A DNA stretch of 64,000 nt from contig KK211223.1 of the NCBI GenBank assembly GCA_000621185.1, forward strand, positions 534,076-598,075, given 5' to 3'. A model generated the notes under the pieces. It was not told the origin of the DNA, ran no database searches, and saw only the letters and a list, made by a program, of their open reading frames with translations. This document shows positions 1-10,207 of this stretch, piece by piece (within the stretch, counting starts at the first letter, position 1; every line of letters starts with the position of its first letter). The position numbers and the translations under genes are program-made. The stretch comes from Franconibacter pulveris DSM 19144 (GTDB taxonomy: Bacteria; Pseudomonadota; Gammaproteobacteria; Enterobacterales; Enterobacteriaceae).

Positions 1-540
1 ATCGTCCACCACGACCGCCAGGTTATAAGCAAAAAGGCCGTCGCGGCGGTGGATGATAAAATCCTCCCGCGCCAGCGCTTCGTTGGCGACGATATGCCCT
101 TGCAGACGGTCGTCAAACGCCAGCACCGGATGCTGCTGAATAAGGCGCGTGGCGGCGTTTTCCGGGCCGTGATGCAGGTTTCGGCAGTGGCCGTCATAAA
201 TCCCGCCGATTTGCTGAATGCGGCTGCGGGGACAGATGCAGTAGTAGCTCAGACCCTGTTCGCGCAGGAAGGCGAGCGCTTTGCGGTAGGCTTCATGGCG
301 GGCGGACTGGTACAGCACTTCGCCATCCCAGTGCAGGCCGTAATGCTCAAGCTGGCGTAAAATTGTTTCGGCGGCGCCGGGCACTTCCCGCGGCGGATCG
401 ATATCTTCGATGCGCACCAGCCAGCGACCCTGCTGTGAGCGGGCCTGAAGATAGCTGCCAAGCGCGGCGATAAGCGAACCGAAGTGCAGTTCGCCGGAAG
501 GCGAGGGGGCGAAACGGCCGATATAGGGTTGCGAGGACAT
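1..540 (-). CDS. gluQ: Glutamyl-Q tRNA(Asp) synthetase, 3' part outside window
   Basis: The first 180 codons read open to the window edge with no stop, so the gene is partial. GluQRS charges the queuosine base of tRNA(Asp) with glutamate and resembles the catalytic half of glutamyl-tRNA synthetase. The class I HIGH-type motif appears as HFGS at residues 19-22 after APSPSGEL. Zinc ligands typical of the family are visible: Cys101, Cys103, Tyr115 and Cys119. The KMSKS-like region would lie in the missing part. It follows dksA on the same strand, 74 bp downstream and behind a terminator hairpin, the arrangement known in E. coli. Confidence 0.95.
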   Translation of the reverse strand, partial: MSSQPYIGRFAPSPSGELHFGSLIAALGSYLQARSQQGRWLVRIEDIDPPREVPGAAETILRQLEHYGLHWDGEVLYQSARHEAYRKALAFLREQGLSYYCICPRSRIQQIGGIYDGHCRNLHHGPENAATRLIQQHPVLAFDDRLQGHIVANEALAREDFIIHRRDGLFAYNLAVVVDD

Positions 541-552
541 GGTTTACATAAG

Positions 553-588
553 GCAGAAAAAAAACAAGGCGGGAGAAGCTCCCGCCAG
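553..588 (-). terminator. dksA terminator, partial read-through to gluQ likely
   Basis: On the minus strand GGCGGGAG and CTCCCGCC form a perfect 8-bp stem around a 3-nt loop, followed by TTG and an unbroken run of eight T. It lies between the dksA stop and the gluQ start. E. coli gluQ is known to depend partly on read-through of a terminator in this position; that this holds here is inference. Confidence 0.85.
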
Positions 589-614
589 TGATAAGGTCAG
601 ATAACCGTAAGCCG

Positions 615-1070
615 TTAGCCAGCCATCTGTTTTTCGCGGATTTCCGCCAGCGTTTTGCAGTCGATGCACAGATCGGCTGTCGGACGCGCTTCCAGGCGAC
701 GAATACCGATTTCCACACCGCAGGATTCGCAGTAGCCGAAATCTTCGTCTTCCACTTTTTTCAGGGTTTTTTCGATCTTTTTGATCAGCTTGCGTTCGCG
801 GTCACGGTTGCGCAGTTCGAGGCTGAATTCCTCTTCCTGAGCGGCTCTGTCCACCGGATCAGGGAAGTTGGCAGCTTCGTCCTGCATGTGCGTAACGGTG
901 CGATCGACTTCATCCCTGAGTTGATTACGCCACGCTTCAAGAATTCGCTTGAAGTGCGCCAGCTGGGCTTCGTTCATATACTCTTCGCCCGGTTTCTCTT
1001 GATACGGCTCCACCCCAGCGATGGCGAGAATACTCAGGGACGATGTTTTACGGTTTTGCCCTTCTTGCAT
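615..1070 (-). CDS. dksA: RNA polymerase-binding transcription factor DksA
   Basis: This 151-residue protein matches E. coli DksA almost residue for residue. DksA enters the RNA polymerase secondary channel and works with ppGpp on rRNA and amino-acid promoters. The coiled-coil tip is present ([11 protein letters not shown], holding the key Asp71 and Asp74), as is the C-terminal C4 zinc finger (CESC and CIDC). The start is the ATG of MQEGQN, placed 6 nt after AAGGAG; an in-frame ATG six codons upstream lacks a site and would lengthen the protein beyond the family norm. DksA-sensitive promoters are recognisable in this window at the rRNA operon and probably at rpsB. Confidence 0.98.
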   Translation of the reverse strand: MQEGQNRKTSSLSILAIAGVEPYQEKPGEEYMNEAQLAHFKRILEAWRNQLRDEVDRTVTHMQDEAANFPDPVDRAAQEEEFSLELRNRDRERKLIKKIEKTLKKVEDEDFGYCESCGVEIGIRRLEARPTADLCIDCKTLAEIREKQMAG

Positions 1071-1129
1071 GTTGCTTCTCCTTAACACGCACTATCGATC
1101 CCCTTGTCGGGGGAAAAATCAGGCCGCTA

Positions 1130-1158
1130 TAAATAGCAGAAGCTTTTCCGGATAGCAA
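1130..1158 (-). promoter_or_regulatory. Candidate sigma-70 promoter of dksA
   Basis: On the minus strand TTGCTA is followed after exactly 17 bp by TATTTA, then by a GC-rich stretch starting GCGGCC. It sits about 60 bp upstream of the dksA ATG in the sfsA-dksA spacer. The GC-rich discriminator would suit growth-rate or ppGpp control. Read by eye only. Confidence 0.5.
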
Positions 1159-1248
1159 TTATCTAAACGTTACACTTGACAACCCTGTGAGGAAAAGCGT
1201 ATTCGCATACGCGACCAGAACGGTTAAACAACAATTCTTATCAAAAGT

Positions 1249-1953
1249 TTATAAGTTGACCGCTAACGGCGACGTTAACGTCATTGCGGTAGCCGAAAGC
1301 GAAGCTTTCCACGCCATCACTTCCACCCCACTGCGCTGCGCTTCTTCCAGAAGCCCGGCGTACCGGGGATCGATATGGCGAGCGGGAGCAACCTGGTCGA
1401 TAGCGGAGTGCAGCACCGCAAATAACAAAACGGCGCGTTCGCCACTGGCCGCCACGCTCATTAGCTCCCGTAAATGCTTCTGACCCCGTACCGTTACCGC
1501 ATCGGGAAAGTAGCCCGATCCCTGTTCCGATAGCGTTACGGATTTCACCTCAATATAGCAGTTAACCCTGTAATCCGCCTGCAACATAAAGTCGATGCGG
1601 CTGCGCTCCGCCCCATACTTTACTTCGCTCTGAATGGAGGTATAACCGGCCAGTTCCGGCAGGCGGTTTTCCAGCAGCGCCTCCTTCACGAGCGCGTTGG
1701 CCCGTAAAGTATTAACGCAGATAAGCGAACCGGTTTGGGTTTCGGTTAATTCCCAGGTATGCGGATATTTTCTCGTCAGGTTCGGCGAGGTGGAGTACCA
1801 CACGGTGTCGCCGGGCGTGGCGCAGCCGGTCATCGCGCCCGTATTGGGGCAATGCAGCGTCAGCGTCTCGCCTTGCGGCGTGATCACATCGGCGAGAAAA
1901 CGCTTATAGCGCTTAATCAGCGTGGCGGATTGCAGGGGAGGGGTAAATTCCAT
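1249..1953 (-). CDS. sfsA: DNA/RNA nuclease-fold protein SfsA (sugar fermentation stimulation)
   Basis: The 234-residue product fits the SfsA family length. SfsA was named for stimulating maltose metabolism genes in E. coli and binds DNA non-specifically; its true role is unsettled. An N-terminal OB-like part is followed by a nuclease-type core in which Asp of SRIDFML and the EVKS motif resemble a PD-(D/E)xK active site. The start ATG follows AAGGAAGCGA. An in-frame extension upstream runs into thpR and has no support. It lies 10 bp after thpR on the same strand, so the two are probably cotranscribed, with dksA further down. Confidence 0.95.
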   Translation of the reverse strand: MEFTPPLQSATLIKRYKRFLADVITPQGETLTLHCPNTGAMTGCATPGDTVWYSTSPNLTRKYPHTWELTETQTGSLICVNTLRANALVKEALLENRLPELAGYTSIQSEVKYGAERSRIDFMLQADYRVNCYIEVKSVTLSEQGSGYFPDAVTVRGQKHLRELMSVAASGERAVLLFAVLHSAIDQVAPARHIDPRYAGLLEEAQRSGVEVMAWKASLSATAMTLTSPLAVNL

Positions 1954-1963
1954 TTCGCTTCCT

Positions 1964-2491
1964 TTATTTAAGCAACCAGCGATCGACTGGCTTGTAACGC
2001 GTGCGTCCCTGTTCGAACAGCGACTCATAGAGCACGAAAGCATCAACAGGGAACGTCCAGCCAAAGCCAGGCGGCGGCAGCGCAACCCGGTGCTGAGCGT
2101 TGCGCAGTAATGTGACATGCGGATGAAAGGGCTGCGGCGACTGCGCGCAGCCGCTGCGTGCGGCCTGGGCGCGCAGCAGATTCGCTAACTGCAGCAACCC
2201 TCTCGGCGCCTGGCGCGGCCCAAGCCAGACGACGCGCGAGCGCGGCCAGTGGCCCGCGTCGTCCAGGCGAAGCTGGAACCCGGGCTGAGCGATGCGGCTC
2301 GCCTGGGCGGCGAGTATCCGCTGCTTCTCCTCGCTCACGTCGCCCAGGAAAGCGAGCGTAATGTGCAGGTTGGCCGCCGCTATCGGGCGTCCCGCTTCAA
2401 CGGGAAACTGTTCGGCGCGCCAGCGCACGATGTGCTGCTGAATATCCCCGGGGATTTCAAGCGCGAAAAACAGGCGTTTAGACTCTGACAT
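1964..2491 (-). CDS. thpR: RNA 2',3'-cyclic phosphodiesterase ThpR (LigT)
   Basis: The 175-residue protein belongs to the 2H phosphoesterase superfamily. Its two signature HxT motifs are present: HITLAF near residue 43 and HVTLLR near residue 125. E. coli ThpR hydrolyses 2',3'-cyclic RNA ends and reversibly forms 2'-5' RNA linkages in vitro; the physiological substrate is uncertain. It is divergent from hrpB, with only about 70 bp between the starts, and heads the thpR-sfsA-dksA-gluQ series. Confidence 0.95.
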   Translation of the reverse strand: MSESKRLFFALEIPGDIQQHIVRWRAEQFPVEAGRPIAAANLHITLAFLGDVSEEKQRILAAQASRIAQPGFQLRLDDAGHWPRSRVVWLGPRQAPRGLLQLANLLRAQAARSGCAQSPQPFHPHVTLLRNAQHRVALPPPGFGWTFPVDAFVLYESLFEQGRTRYKPVDRWLLK

Positions 2492-2564
2492 AGCGTGACT
2501 CGGTGAATGAAGAGGCGAGATGCTACAATGCTCTCCTTATTATGTTAACCCGCTGGAGCCTTTT

Positions 2565-4994
2565 GTGTCGTCATTGCCGGTCGCCGCCGTACTGCCTGAA
2601 CTTCTCACCGCCCTGCAACACGCCCCGCAGACCCTGCTTATCGCCCCCACCGGCGCCGGGAAATCGACCTGGCTGCCGCTGCAAATTTTACAAAAGGGCG
2701 AGTTGAGCGGGCGCATTCTGCTGCTGGAGCCGCGCAGGCTGGCGGCGCGCAACGTGGCGCAGCGGCTTGCCGAACTGCTGGGCGAGGCGTGCGGCGAAAC
2801 GGTAGGCTACCGCATGCGCGCTGAAACGTGCGTCGGGCCGAATACGCGCCTTGAGGTGGTGACGGAAGGCATTCTTACCCGGCTTATCCAGCGCGACCCG
2901 GAGCTTAACGGCGTTTCGCTGGTGATCCTTGATGAATTCCATGAGCGAAGCCTGCAGGCGGACCTCGCGCTTGCGCTGCTGCTGGACGTGCAGCAGGGGC
3001 TGCGCGACGATCTCAGGCTGCTGATTATGTCGGCGACGCTGGACAACGCGCGGCTGCAACAGCTGCTCCCCCAGGCGCCGGTGATCGTGTCCGAGGGCCG
3101 GGCGTTTGCCGTCGAGCGCCGTTACCAGGCGCTCAGCGCCCACCAGCGCTTCGACGACGCGGTGGCGCAGGCGGTGAGCGGGCTGCTGCGAGAAGAACGC
3201 GGCTCGCTGCTGCTCTTTTTGCCAGGCGTGGGCGAGATCCAGCGCGTGCAGGAGCAACTGGCCGAACGCGTCGCCTTCGATGTGCTCCTCTGTCCGCTCT
3301 ACGGCGCGCTGCCGCTGAGCGAACAGCGCAAAGCGATTCTGCCCGCGCCGCCGGGCTTTCGCAAAGTGGTGCTGGCGACCAATATCGCCGAGACCAGTCT
3401 TACCATTGAGGGCATTCGTCTGGTGGTGGACAGCGCCCAGGAGCGGGTGGCGCGCTTCGATGCCCGTACCGGCTTAACGCGGCTGGTGACGCAGCGGGTA
3501 AGCCAGGCTTCCATGACCCAGCGCGCAGGCCGCGCCGGGCGTCTGGAAGAGGGCATCTGCCTGCATCTTATCGGCAAAGAGCAGGCGGAGCGCGCGGCGG
3601 CGCAGGGCGAACCGGAGATCCTGCAAAGCGATCTCGCCGGTCTGCTGCTGGAGCTGTTGCAGTGGGGATGCCGGGATGTCAGCGAGCTTAGCTGGCTCGA
3701 TACGCCGCCTGCGGCTAACCTTCAGGCGGCGCGGGCGCTGCTAAGCCAACTGGGCGCGCTGGAGAACAACGCGCTTACGGCGCGCGGACGTCAGATGGCG
3801 CAGCTTGGCAATGACCCGCGTCTGGCCGCGATGCTGGTCGGCGCAGGCGATGCGGACGAGCAGGCCACCGCCGCCCGTCTCGCCGCGCTGCTGGAAGAGC
3901 CGCCGCGCGGCAGGGAAAGCGATCTGCGCGGCGCCTTTGCCCGCAACCAGAGCAACTGGCAGGCGCGCAGCAACCAGCTGCTTAAGCGATTAAAATCGTC
4001 CGGCGGTAGAGGCGACATTTCGCTGGCCGCCGGGCTGCTGGCGCAGGCGTTTAGCGATCGCATCGCCCGCCGCCGTGGGCTGGATGGCCGTTATCAGCTC
4101 GCCAACGGCATGGGTGCGATGCTCGATCAGGACGATGCGCTCTCCCGCTACGAGTGGCTTATCGCGCCGCTGCTGTTGCAGGGCGGCAACACGCCAGACG
4201 CGCGTATATTGCTGGCGCTGCCGTTCGACCTCGACGCGCTTATTGCTGACTATCCGCACCTGTTGCAGCAGAGCGATTCGGTGGAATGGGACGAAGCACA
4301 GGGGACGCTGAAGGCGTTTCGCCGCTGGCGGCTTGGGCAACTGGTGGTCAAGACGCAGCCGCTGTCGAAACCCTCAGAAGAAGAGCTACACCAGGCGATG
4401 CTTAACGGCATTCGCGAAAAAGGGCTTTCGGTGCTTAACTGGACGCCGGAAGCAGAACAGCTGCGTTTGCGTCTGGCCTGCGCTGCCCGCTGGCTGCCAG
4501 AGCATCCATGGCCTGCGGTGGATGACGAGGCGCTGCTGGCCTCGCTTGAGAAATGGCTGCTGCCGGAGATGAACGGCGTGCATTCGCTGCGGGCGCTAAA
4601 AAACCTGAACCTTACGGTGGCGCTTAACCATCTGCTGGAGTGGTCATTACGTCAACGGCTGGATAGTGCATTGCCAACTCATTACACTGTGCCGACCGGA
4701 AGCCGGATAGCCATTCGTTATGACGCCGATAACCCGCCTGCGCTGGCGGTGCGGATGCAGGAGATGTTTGGCGAAGCTGCAACACCGGTTATTGCACAGG
4801 GGCGGGTGCCCCTGACGCTGGAGCTGCTTTCGCCCGCCCAGCGGCCGTTGCAGATAACCCGCGACCTGGCCGCCTTCTGGCGCGGCGCTTACCGGGAAGT
4901 GCAAAAAGAGATGAAGGGACGCTACCCGAAACACGTCTGGCCGGACGACCCGGCCAATGCGCAACCCACGCGCCGCACGAAGAAGTATTCGTAA
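2565..4994 (+). CDS. hrpB: ATP-dependent helicase HrpB
   Basis: The 809-residue DEAH-type helicase has Walker A (APTGAGKS), the DEFH Walker B box, the SAT motif and the QRAGRAGR motif VI, then the long HrpB-specific C-terminal region ending in RTKKYS. Its biological role is poorly known. I chose a GTG start, because MSSLPVAAVLPELL is the normal N-terminus and GGAG lies 7 nt upstream; an ATG 15 codons earlier is in frame but would add residues absent from the family. Divergent from thpR. Confidence 0.96.
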   Translation: MSSLPVAAVLPELLTALQHAPQTLLIAPTGAGKSTWLPLQILQKGELSGRILLLEPRRLAARNVAQRLAELLGEACGETVGYRMRAETCVGPNTRLEVVTEGILTRLIQRDPELNGVSLVILDEFHERSLQADLALALLLDVQQGLRDDLRLLIMSATLDNARLQQLLPQAPVIVSEGRAFAVERRYQALSAHQRFDDAVAQAVSGLLREERGSLLLFLPGVGEIQRVQEQLAERVAFDVLLCPLYGALPLSEQRKAILPAPPGFRKVVLATNIAETSLTIEGIRLVVDSAQERVARFDARTGLTRLVTQRVSQASMTQRAGRAGRLEEGICLHLIGKEQAERAAAQGEPEILQSDLAGLLLELLQWGCRDVSELSWLDTPPAANLQAARALLSQLGALENNALTARGRQMAQLGNDPRLAAMLVGAGDADEQATAARLAALLEEPPRGRESDLRGAFARNQSNWQARSNQLLKRLKSSGGRGDISLAAGLLAQAFSDRIARRRGLDGRYQLANGMGAMLDQDDALSRYEWLIAPLLLQGGNTPDARILLALPFDLDALIADYPHLLQQSDSVEWDEAQGTLKAFRRWRLGQLVVKTQPLSKPSEEELHQAMLNGIREKGLSVLNWTPEAEQLRLRLACAARWLPEHPWPAVDDEALLASLEKWLLPEMNGVHSLRALKNLNLTVALNHLLEWSLRQRLDSALPTHYTVPTGSRIAIRYDADNPPALAVRMQEMFGEAATPVIAQGRVPLTLELLSPAQRPLQITRDLAAFWRGAYREVQKEMKGRYPKHVWPDDPANAQPTRRTKKYS

Positions 4995-5101
4995 CGCAGC
5001 GGGAGCGTTAGCCTTTTAATTTGAGAGCTTTCTTCTTTCGCGCGGGTGCGGAAGAAACAAGAATCAGGCCCTTGCGCCTGAATTATCTGCGGAGAAAAAG
5101 C

Positions 5102-7636
5102 ATGGCGGGGAATGACCGCGAACCTATCGGACGCAAGGGCAGACCAGCGCGTCCGGTAAAAGAGAAAGTTAGCCGTCGTCGGCTCAGGGAAGAGGAGTAT
5201 GACGATGAGTATGAAGATGAAGAACCCGCGCCGAGAACGGCGAAGGGCAGGGGTAACGGCGGTGGCGGCAAAGGGCGCAAGCCTGCCAAAAAGCGCCGCT
5301 GGCTCTGGTTTTTGCTAAAGCTGTTTCTGATCCTCGTGGTGGTGATGGTCGCCTACGGCGTCTATCTCGACCAGAAGATCCGCAGCCGCATCGACGGCAA
5401 AGTCTGGCAACTGCCGGCGGCTGTCTATGGCCGCATGGTCAACCTTGAGCCGGATTCGCTCTACAGCAAGCAGGAGATGATCAAGCTGCTGGAGGCCACG
5501 CAGTACCGTCAGGTGACGAAAATGACCCGTCCTGGCGAGTTTACCGTGCAGGCCAACAGCATTGAGATGATCCGTCGCCCGTTCGACTTCCCGGACAGCA
5601 AAGAGGGGCAGGTGCGCGCGCGCCTGAGCTTCAGCGGCGATCGCCTTGAGTCTATTGAGAACATGGACAGCGGCCGCCAGTTCGGCTTCTTCCGTCTCGA
5701 CCCGCGGCTTATCACCATGCTCTCTTCGCCGAACGGCGAGCAGCGCCTGTTTGTGCCGCGCACCGGCTTCCCGGATTTGCTGGTGGATACGCTTATCGCC
5801 ACCGAGGACCGCCATTTCTATGAGCACGACGGCATCAGCGTCTACTCTATCGGTCGCGCCGTTTTGGCGAACCTGACGGCGGGCCGGGCGGTGCAGGGCG
5901 GCAGTACGCTGACCCAGCAACTGGTGAAAAACCTCTTCCTGACCAACAAGCGCACCCTGTGGCGTAAAGCCAACGAGGCCTACATGGCGCTCATCATGGA
6001 CGCGCGCTACAGCAAGGACCGCATTCTGGAGCTGTATCTGAACGAGGTTTACCTCGGCCAGAGCGGCGACGACCAGATCCGCGGCTTCCCGCTGGCGAGC
6101 CTTTACTATTTTGGCCGTCCGGTGGAAGAGCTGAGCCTCGACCAGCAGGCGCTGCTGGTGGGGATGGTGAAAGGGGCTTCGCTCTACAACCCATGGCGTA
6201 ATCCGAAGCTTGCGCTGGAGCGCCGCAACCTGGTGCTGCGTCTGCTGCAGGAGCAGCAGGTGATAGACCAGGAGCTGTATGACATGCTGAGCGCCCGGCC
6301 GCTGGGCGTGCAGCCGCGCGGCGGGGTGATCTCACCGCAGCCCGCGTTTATGCAGATGGTGCGCCAGGAGCTGCAAAGCAAGCTGGGCGATAAGGTTAAA
6401 GATCTCTCCGGCGTGAAGATCTTTACCACCTTTGATTCCGTCGCGCAGGACGCCGCGGAAAAAGCGGTGACGGAAGGCATTCCGGCGCTGATTAAACAGC
6501 GCAAGCTGAAAGACCTGGAAACCGCAATGGTGGTCGTCGACAAGACGACGGGTGAAGTGCGCGCCATGGTCGGCGGAGCGAACCCGCAGTTTGCGGGCTA
6601 CAACCGCGCCATGCAGGCGCGCCGCTCCATCGGCTCGCTGGCGAAACCGGCCACTTACCTGACCGCGTTAAGCCAGCCGAACCAGTATCGCCTGAATACC
6701 TGGATTGCCGACGCGCCGATTTCGCTGCGTCAGCCGAACGGCCAGGTCTGGTCGCCGCAGAACGATGACCATCGCTACAGCGGCCAGGTGATGCTGGTGG
6801 ATGCGCTTGCCCGCTCTATGAACGTGCCGACGGTTAACCTTGGCATGGCGCTGGGGCTGCCAGCCGTTACCGAGACCTGGACGAAGCTTGGCGTGCCGAA
6901 AGAGCAGCTGCACCCGGTTCCGGCGATGCTGCTTGGCGCGCTTAACCTGACGCCGGTGGAAGTGGCGCAGGCGTTCCAGACCATCGCCAGCGGCGGTAAC
7001 CGCGCTTCGCTCTCCGTGCTGCGTTCGGTGATCGCCGAAGATGGCTCGGTGCTGTTCCAGAGCTTCCCGCAGGCGGAGCAGGCCGTGCCGCCGCAGGCGG
7101 CCTATCTGACCCTCTACACGATGCAGCAGGTGGTGCAGCGCGGTACGGGCCGGGCCCTTGCCGCGAAGTTCCCGAAACTGCATCTGGCGGGGAAAACGGG
7201 GACCACCAACAACAATGTCGATACCTGGTTTGCCGGCATCGACGGGCGTGAAGTGGTGATAACCTGGGTGGGTCGCGATAACAACCAGCCGACTAAACTC
7301 TACGGGGCCAGCGGCGCGATGGCGATTTACCAGCGCTATCTGAGCAACCAGTCGCCGGTGCCGCTGGAGCTGACGCCGCCGGAAGATATCGTCGAGATGG
7401 GCGTGGATGATATGGGCTACTTCCAGTGCGGCGGCGGTTTCCGCACGCTGCCGGTGTGGACCACCAATCCGGATGCGCTTTGCCAGCAGAGCGCGCCGCC
7501 GCCGGCGGAAAACCCGTTTGAGCAGTCTGCTCCGGCGCAGCCGCAGCAGCAGCCTCAGCAACAGCAGGCGCCGCAGCAGCAGGAGAAGAGCGACGGCGTA
7601 GCGGGCTGGATTAAGGATATGTTCGGCAGCAATTAA
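5102..7636 (+). CDS. mrcB: Bifunctional penicillin-binding protein 1b
   Basis: An 844-residue class A PBP that polymerises glycan strands from lipid II and crosslinks them in the periplasm. Order: a charged cytoplasmic tail rich in Asp, Glu, Gly and Lys, one membrane segment near residues 65-88, the UB2H domain that binds LpoB, the GT51 transglycosylase with catalytic Glu235 in [11 protein letters not shown], then the transpeptidase with Ser512 in the SLAK box, an SMN motif and KTGTT. The C-terminus is Gln/Pro-rich, then [13 protein letters not shown] as in E. coli. The start MAGNDREP follows GGAG; an in-frame ATG 27 codons earlier is not supported. A short cytoplasmic form from an internal start is possible, as in E. 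coli. Confidence 0.98.
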   Translation: MAGNDREPIGRKGRPARPVKEKVSRRRLREEEYDDEYEDEEPAPRTAKGRGNGGGGKGRKPAKKRRWLWFLLKLFLILVVVMVAYGVYLDQKIRSRIDGKVWQLPAAVYGRMVNLEPDSLYSKQEMIKLLEATQYRQVTKMTRPGEFTVQANSIEMIRRPFDFPDSKEGQVRARLSFSGDRLESIENMDSGRQFGFFRLDPRLITMLSSPNGEQRLFVPRTGFPDLLVDTLIATEDRHFYEHDGISVYSIGRAVLANLTAGRAVQGGSTLTQQLVKNLFLTNKRTLWRKANEAYMALIMDARYSKDRILELYLNEVYLGQSGDDQIRGFPLASLYYFGRPVEELSLDQQALLVGMVKGASLYNPWRNPKLALERRNLVLRLLQEQQVIDQELYDMLSARPLGVQPRGGVISPQPAFMQMVRQELQSKLGDKVKDLSGVKIFTTFDSVAQDAAEKAVTEGIPALIKQRKLKDLETAMVVVDKTTGEVRAMVGGANPQFAGYNRAMQARRSIGSLAKPATYLTALSQPNQYRLNTWIADAPISLRQPNGQVWSPQNDDHRYSGQVMLVDALARSMNVPTVNLGMALGLPAVTETWTKLGVPKEQLHPVPAMLLGALNLTPVEVAQAFQTIASGGNRASLSVLRSVIAEDGSVLFQSFPQAEQAVPPQAAYLTLYTMQQVVQRGTGRALAAKFPKLHLAGKTGTTNNNVDTWFAGIDGREVVITWVGRDNNQPTKLYGASGAMAIYQRYLSNQSPVPLELTPPEDIVEMGVDDMGYFQCGGGFRTLPVWTTNPDALCQQSAPPPAENPFEQSAPAQPQQQPQQQQAPQQQEKSDGVAGWIKDMFGSN

Positions 7637-7670
7637 CGGTTCACGCCTCGCTTAGCGATGAACGCACCGG

Positions 7671-7713
7671 TAACGCGGCGTAATGGGGAAACCTGTTACG
7701 CCGCGTTTTTTTA
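7671..7713 (+). terminator. mrcB terminator
   Basis: AACGCGGCGTAA and TTACGCCGCGTT form a perfect 12-bp stem with a 12-nt loop and run into seven T. It lies 36 bp after the mrcB stop and insulates fhuA. Confidence 0.9.
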
Positions 7714-7855
7714 TCTTCTCTATTACCGCCCGGTAACCGCTGTTTAGCGACCTCGTAACTCCCTGCTATTACAATGGTTAATTACGCTGCCTTTAGTCCT
7801 CTCAGGGCCGTCTGACGCTTGCCATATAAACAGCGTTTCGCATATTATCTTGCGT

Positions 7856-7884
7856 TCATAATAATAATTCTCGTTTACGTTATC
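7856..7884 (+). promoter_or_regulatory. Fur-box-like operator of the fhu operon
   Basis: An AT-rich segment, ATAATAATAATTCTCGTTTA, resembles the Fur consensus built from GATAAT hexamers and closely matches the region just upstream of E. coli fhuA. It ends about 30 bp before the fhuA ATG. The match is partial and was judged by eye; iron repression is inferred from the family. Confidence 0.65.
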
Positions 7885-7913
7885 GTTCGTTACTTTCACT
7901 CAGAGAAAATAAA

Positions 7914-10160
7914 ATGGCGCGTTCCAACACCTTTCAGCCTACTCATACCCGGCTGCGCAAGCTTGCCGTGCTGATTGCCGCGGCAACCGGCAGCATTGCC
8001 GTTACCGCTACCGCCGCCGAGACGGCGAAAAAAGAAGATACCATTACCGTTAGCGCCGCCGCGCCGCAGGAAAGCGCCTGGGGTCCGGCGCCGACTATCG
8101 CCGCCAAACGCACGGCGACTGCCACCAAAACCGACACGCCGATTGAAAAGACCCCGCAGTCTATCTCGGTGGTTACCAATGAAGAGATGGAAATTCGCCA
8201 GCCCGCGTCGGTGAAAGAGGCGCTGGGTTACACGCCGGGTGTTAACGTTTCTACCCGTGGCGCTTCGAATACCTACGACTTTCTGATCATTCGCGGGTTC
8301 TCCGCAGAAGGGCAGAGCCAGAACAACTATCTTGATGGCCTGAAGCTTCAGGGCAACTTCTATAACGACGCCGTTATCGACCCTTATTTCCTTGAGCGGG
8401 TAGAGCTGCTGCGTGGGCCAACGTCTGTGTTGTACGGCAAAAGCAACCCTGGCGGGCTGGTGAATATGGTCAGCAAGCGTCCGACAACCGAGCCGCTGCA
8501 CGAAATTCAGTTCCAGGTCGGTACGGATAACCTTTACCAGACCGGCTTCGACTTCAGTGATTCGCTGGATGACAACGGTGAGTTCTCTTATCGTCTGACC
8601 GGTCTTGCGCGTTCCGCAGACGCGCAGCAGGAAAGGGCTGAGGAGCAGCGCTACACCATCGCGCCGTCGTTCTCCTGGCGCCCGGACGATAAAACCAATT
8701 TTACTTTCCTCTCCTATTTCCAGAACGAGCCGGATACGGGGTATTACGGCTGGCTGCCCAAAGAGGGGACAGTCGATCCGCTGCCGAACGGTGAGCGTTT
8801 ATCCACGGACTTTAATGAAGGCGCGCAAAACAATACCTATTCCCGTAACCAGAAAATGGTGGGTTACAGTTTTGACCACGCTTTTGATGATACTTTCACG
8901 GTACGTCAGAATTTGCGCTTCGCAGAGAATAAAACGTCTCAGAACAGCGTCTATGGCTATGGCATGTGTTCTGATCCGATTAATTCAGCCAATGCGGCGT
9001 GTACAGGCATTCCAGCCTCTGAAAGAGGGCACTACCTGACGCGGCAGTACGTTGCGGATAACGAAAAACTGCAAAACTTCTCCGTGGATACGCAATTGCA
9101 AAGCACGTTCGCCACTGGCGACGTTGATCATGTTTTGCTGACCGGCGTGGATTTTATGCGCATGCGTAATGATATCGACTCCTGGTTTGGCTATGCAGGC
9201 TCTGTCGCTGCTCTGGATGTCTATAACCCGAGCTATGATAATTTTGATTTTGGATCAAGAGAGCCCGTTGTTTCAGGGGCCTATAGCATTGTAAACACGC
9301 AAAAGCAGACCGGTATTTATGCGCAGGATCAGGCGCAGTGGAATAACTGGGTGCTAACGCTGGGCGGCCGCTACGACTGGGCTGAACAAAAATCTCTGAA
9401 CCGCTCAACGGGTACGGAAGATAGCCGTAACGATAACCAGTTTACCTGGCGCGGCGGTATTAACTATCTGTTCGATAACGGCGTATCGCCTTATTTCAGC
9501 TATAGCGAGTCGTTTGAGCCTGCCTCAACAACAGGTGCGGGCGGAGATATTTTTGCGCCTTCGAAAGGTAAACAGTACGAAGCTGGCGTGAAATATGTTC
9601 CGAAAGATATGCCGGTTGTGGTTACCGGTGCGGTCTACCAGCTGACGAAAACCAATAACCTGATGGGCGATCCGGCAGGTTCTTTCTTCTCTGTTCAGGG
9701 CGGCGAAATCCGTTCTCGCGGCGTAGAGCTGGAAGCGAAAGCGGCGGTAAACGCCAATATCAACGTACTGGCTTCTTATACCTATACCGACGCTGAATAC
9801 ACCACCGACACCAACTACAAAGGCAATACACCGGTGCAGGTGCCGAAGCATATGGCTTCCCTGTGGGGCGATTACACCTTTAACGACGGCCCGCTCTCCG
9901 ACCTGACTCTCGGCACCGGCGGCCGCTTTATCGGCTCCAGCTATGGCGACCCGGCGAACACCTTTAAAGTTGGTAGTGCCGCAGTCATGGATGCTGTGGT
10001 GAAATATGACCTTGCGCGCTTCGGCCTTGCCGGCTCAAGCGTTGCGGTGAACGTGAATAACCTGCTCGACCGCGAATATGTCGCCAGCTGCTTTAACACC
10101 TATGGCTGCTTCTGGGGCGCGGAGCGTCAGGTCACTGCTACCGCGACATTCCGCTTCTGA
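7914..10160 (+). CDS. fhuA: TonB-dependent ferrichrome receptor FhuA
   Basis: A 748-residue outer-membrane receptor that imports ferrichrome and in E. coli is also the receptor of phages T1, T5 and phi80 and of colicin M. A signal peptide (about residues 1-35) is followed by the TonB box DTITVSA, the plug domain, a 22-strand barrel and a terminal Phe (TFRF). Two Cys pairs match the surface-loop disulfides of E. coli FhuA: CSDPINSANAAC and CFNTYGC. First gene of fhuACDB, behind a Fur-like operator. Confidence 0.97.
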   Translation: MARSNTFQPTHTRLRKLAVLIAAATGSIAVTATAAETAKKEDTITVSAAAPQESAWGPAPTIAAKRTATATKTDTPIEKTPQSISVVTNEEMEIRQPASVKEALGYTPGVNVSTRGASNTYDFLIIRGFSAEGQSQNNYLDGLKLQGNFYNDAVIDPYFLERVELLRGPTSVLYGKSNPGGLVNMVSKRPTTEPLHEIQFQVGTDNLYQTGFDFSDSLDDNGEFSYRLTGLARSADAQQERAEEQRYTIAPSFSWRPDDKTNFTFLSYFQNEPDTGYYGWLPKEGTVDPLPNGERLSTDFNEGAQNNTYSRNQKMVGYSFDHAFDDTFTVRQNLRFAENKTSQNSVYGYGMCSDPINSANAACTGIPASERGHYLTRQYVADNEKLQNFSVDTQLQSTFATGDVDHVLLTGVDFMRMRNDIDSWFGYAGSVAALDVYNPSYDNFDFGSREPVVSGAYSIVNTQKQTGIYAQDQAQWNNWVLTLGGRYDWAEQKSLNRSTGTEDSRNDNQFTWRGGINYLFDNGVSPYFSYSESFEPASTTGAGGDIFAPSKGKQYEAGVKYVPKDMPVVVTGAVYQLTKTNNLMGDPAGSFFSVQGGEIRSRGVELEAKAAVNANINVLASYTYTDAEYTTDTNYKGNTPVQVPKHMASLWGDYTFNDGPLSDLTLGTGGRFIGSSYGDPANTFKVGSAAVMDAVVKYDLARFGLAGSSVAVNVNNLLDREYVASCFNTYGCFWGAERQVTATATFRF

Positions 10161-10207
10161 TCCGTTTTCGGGCACGGTTCGCCGTGCCCTTTTACAAGTT
10201 GGCTACT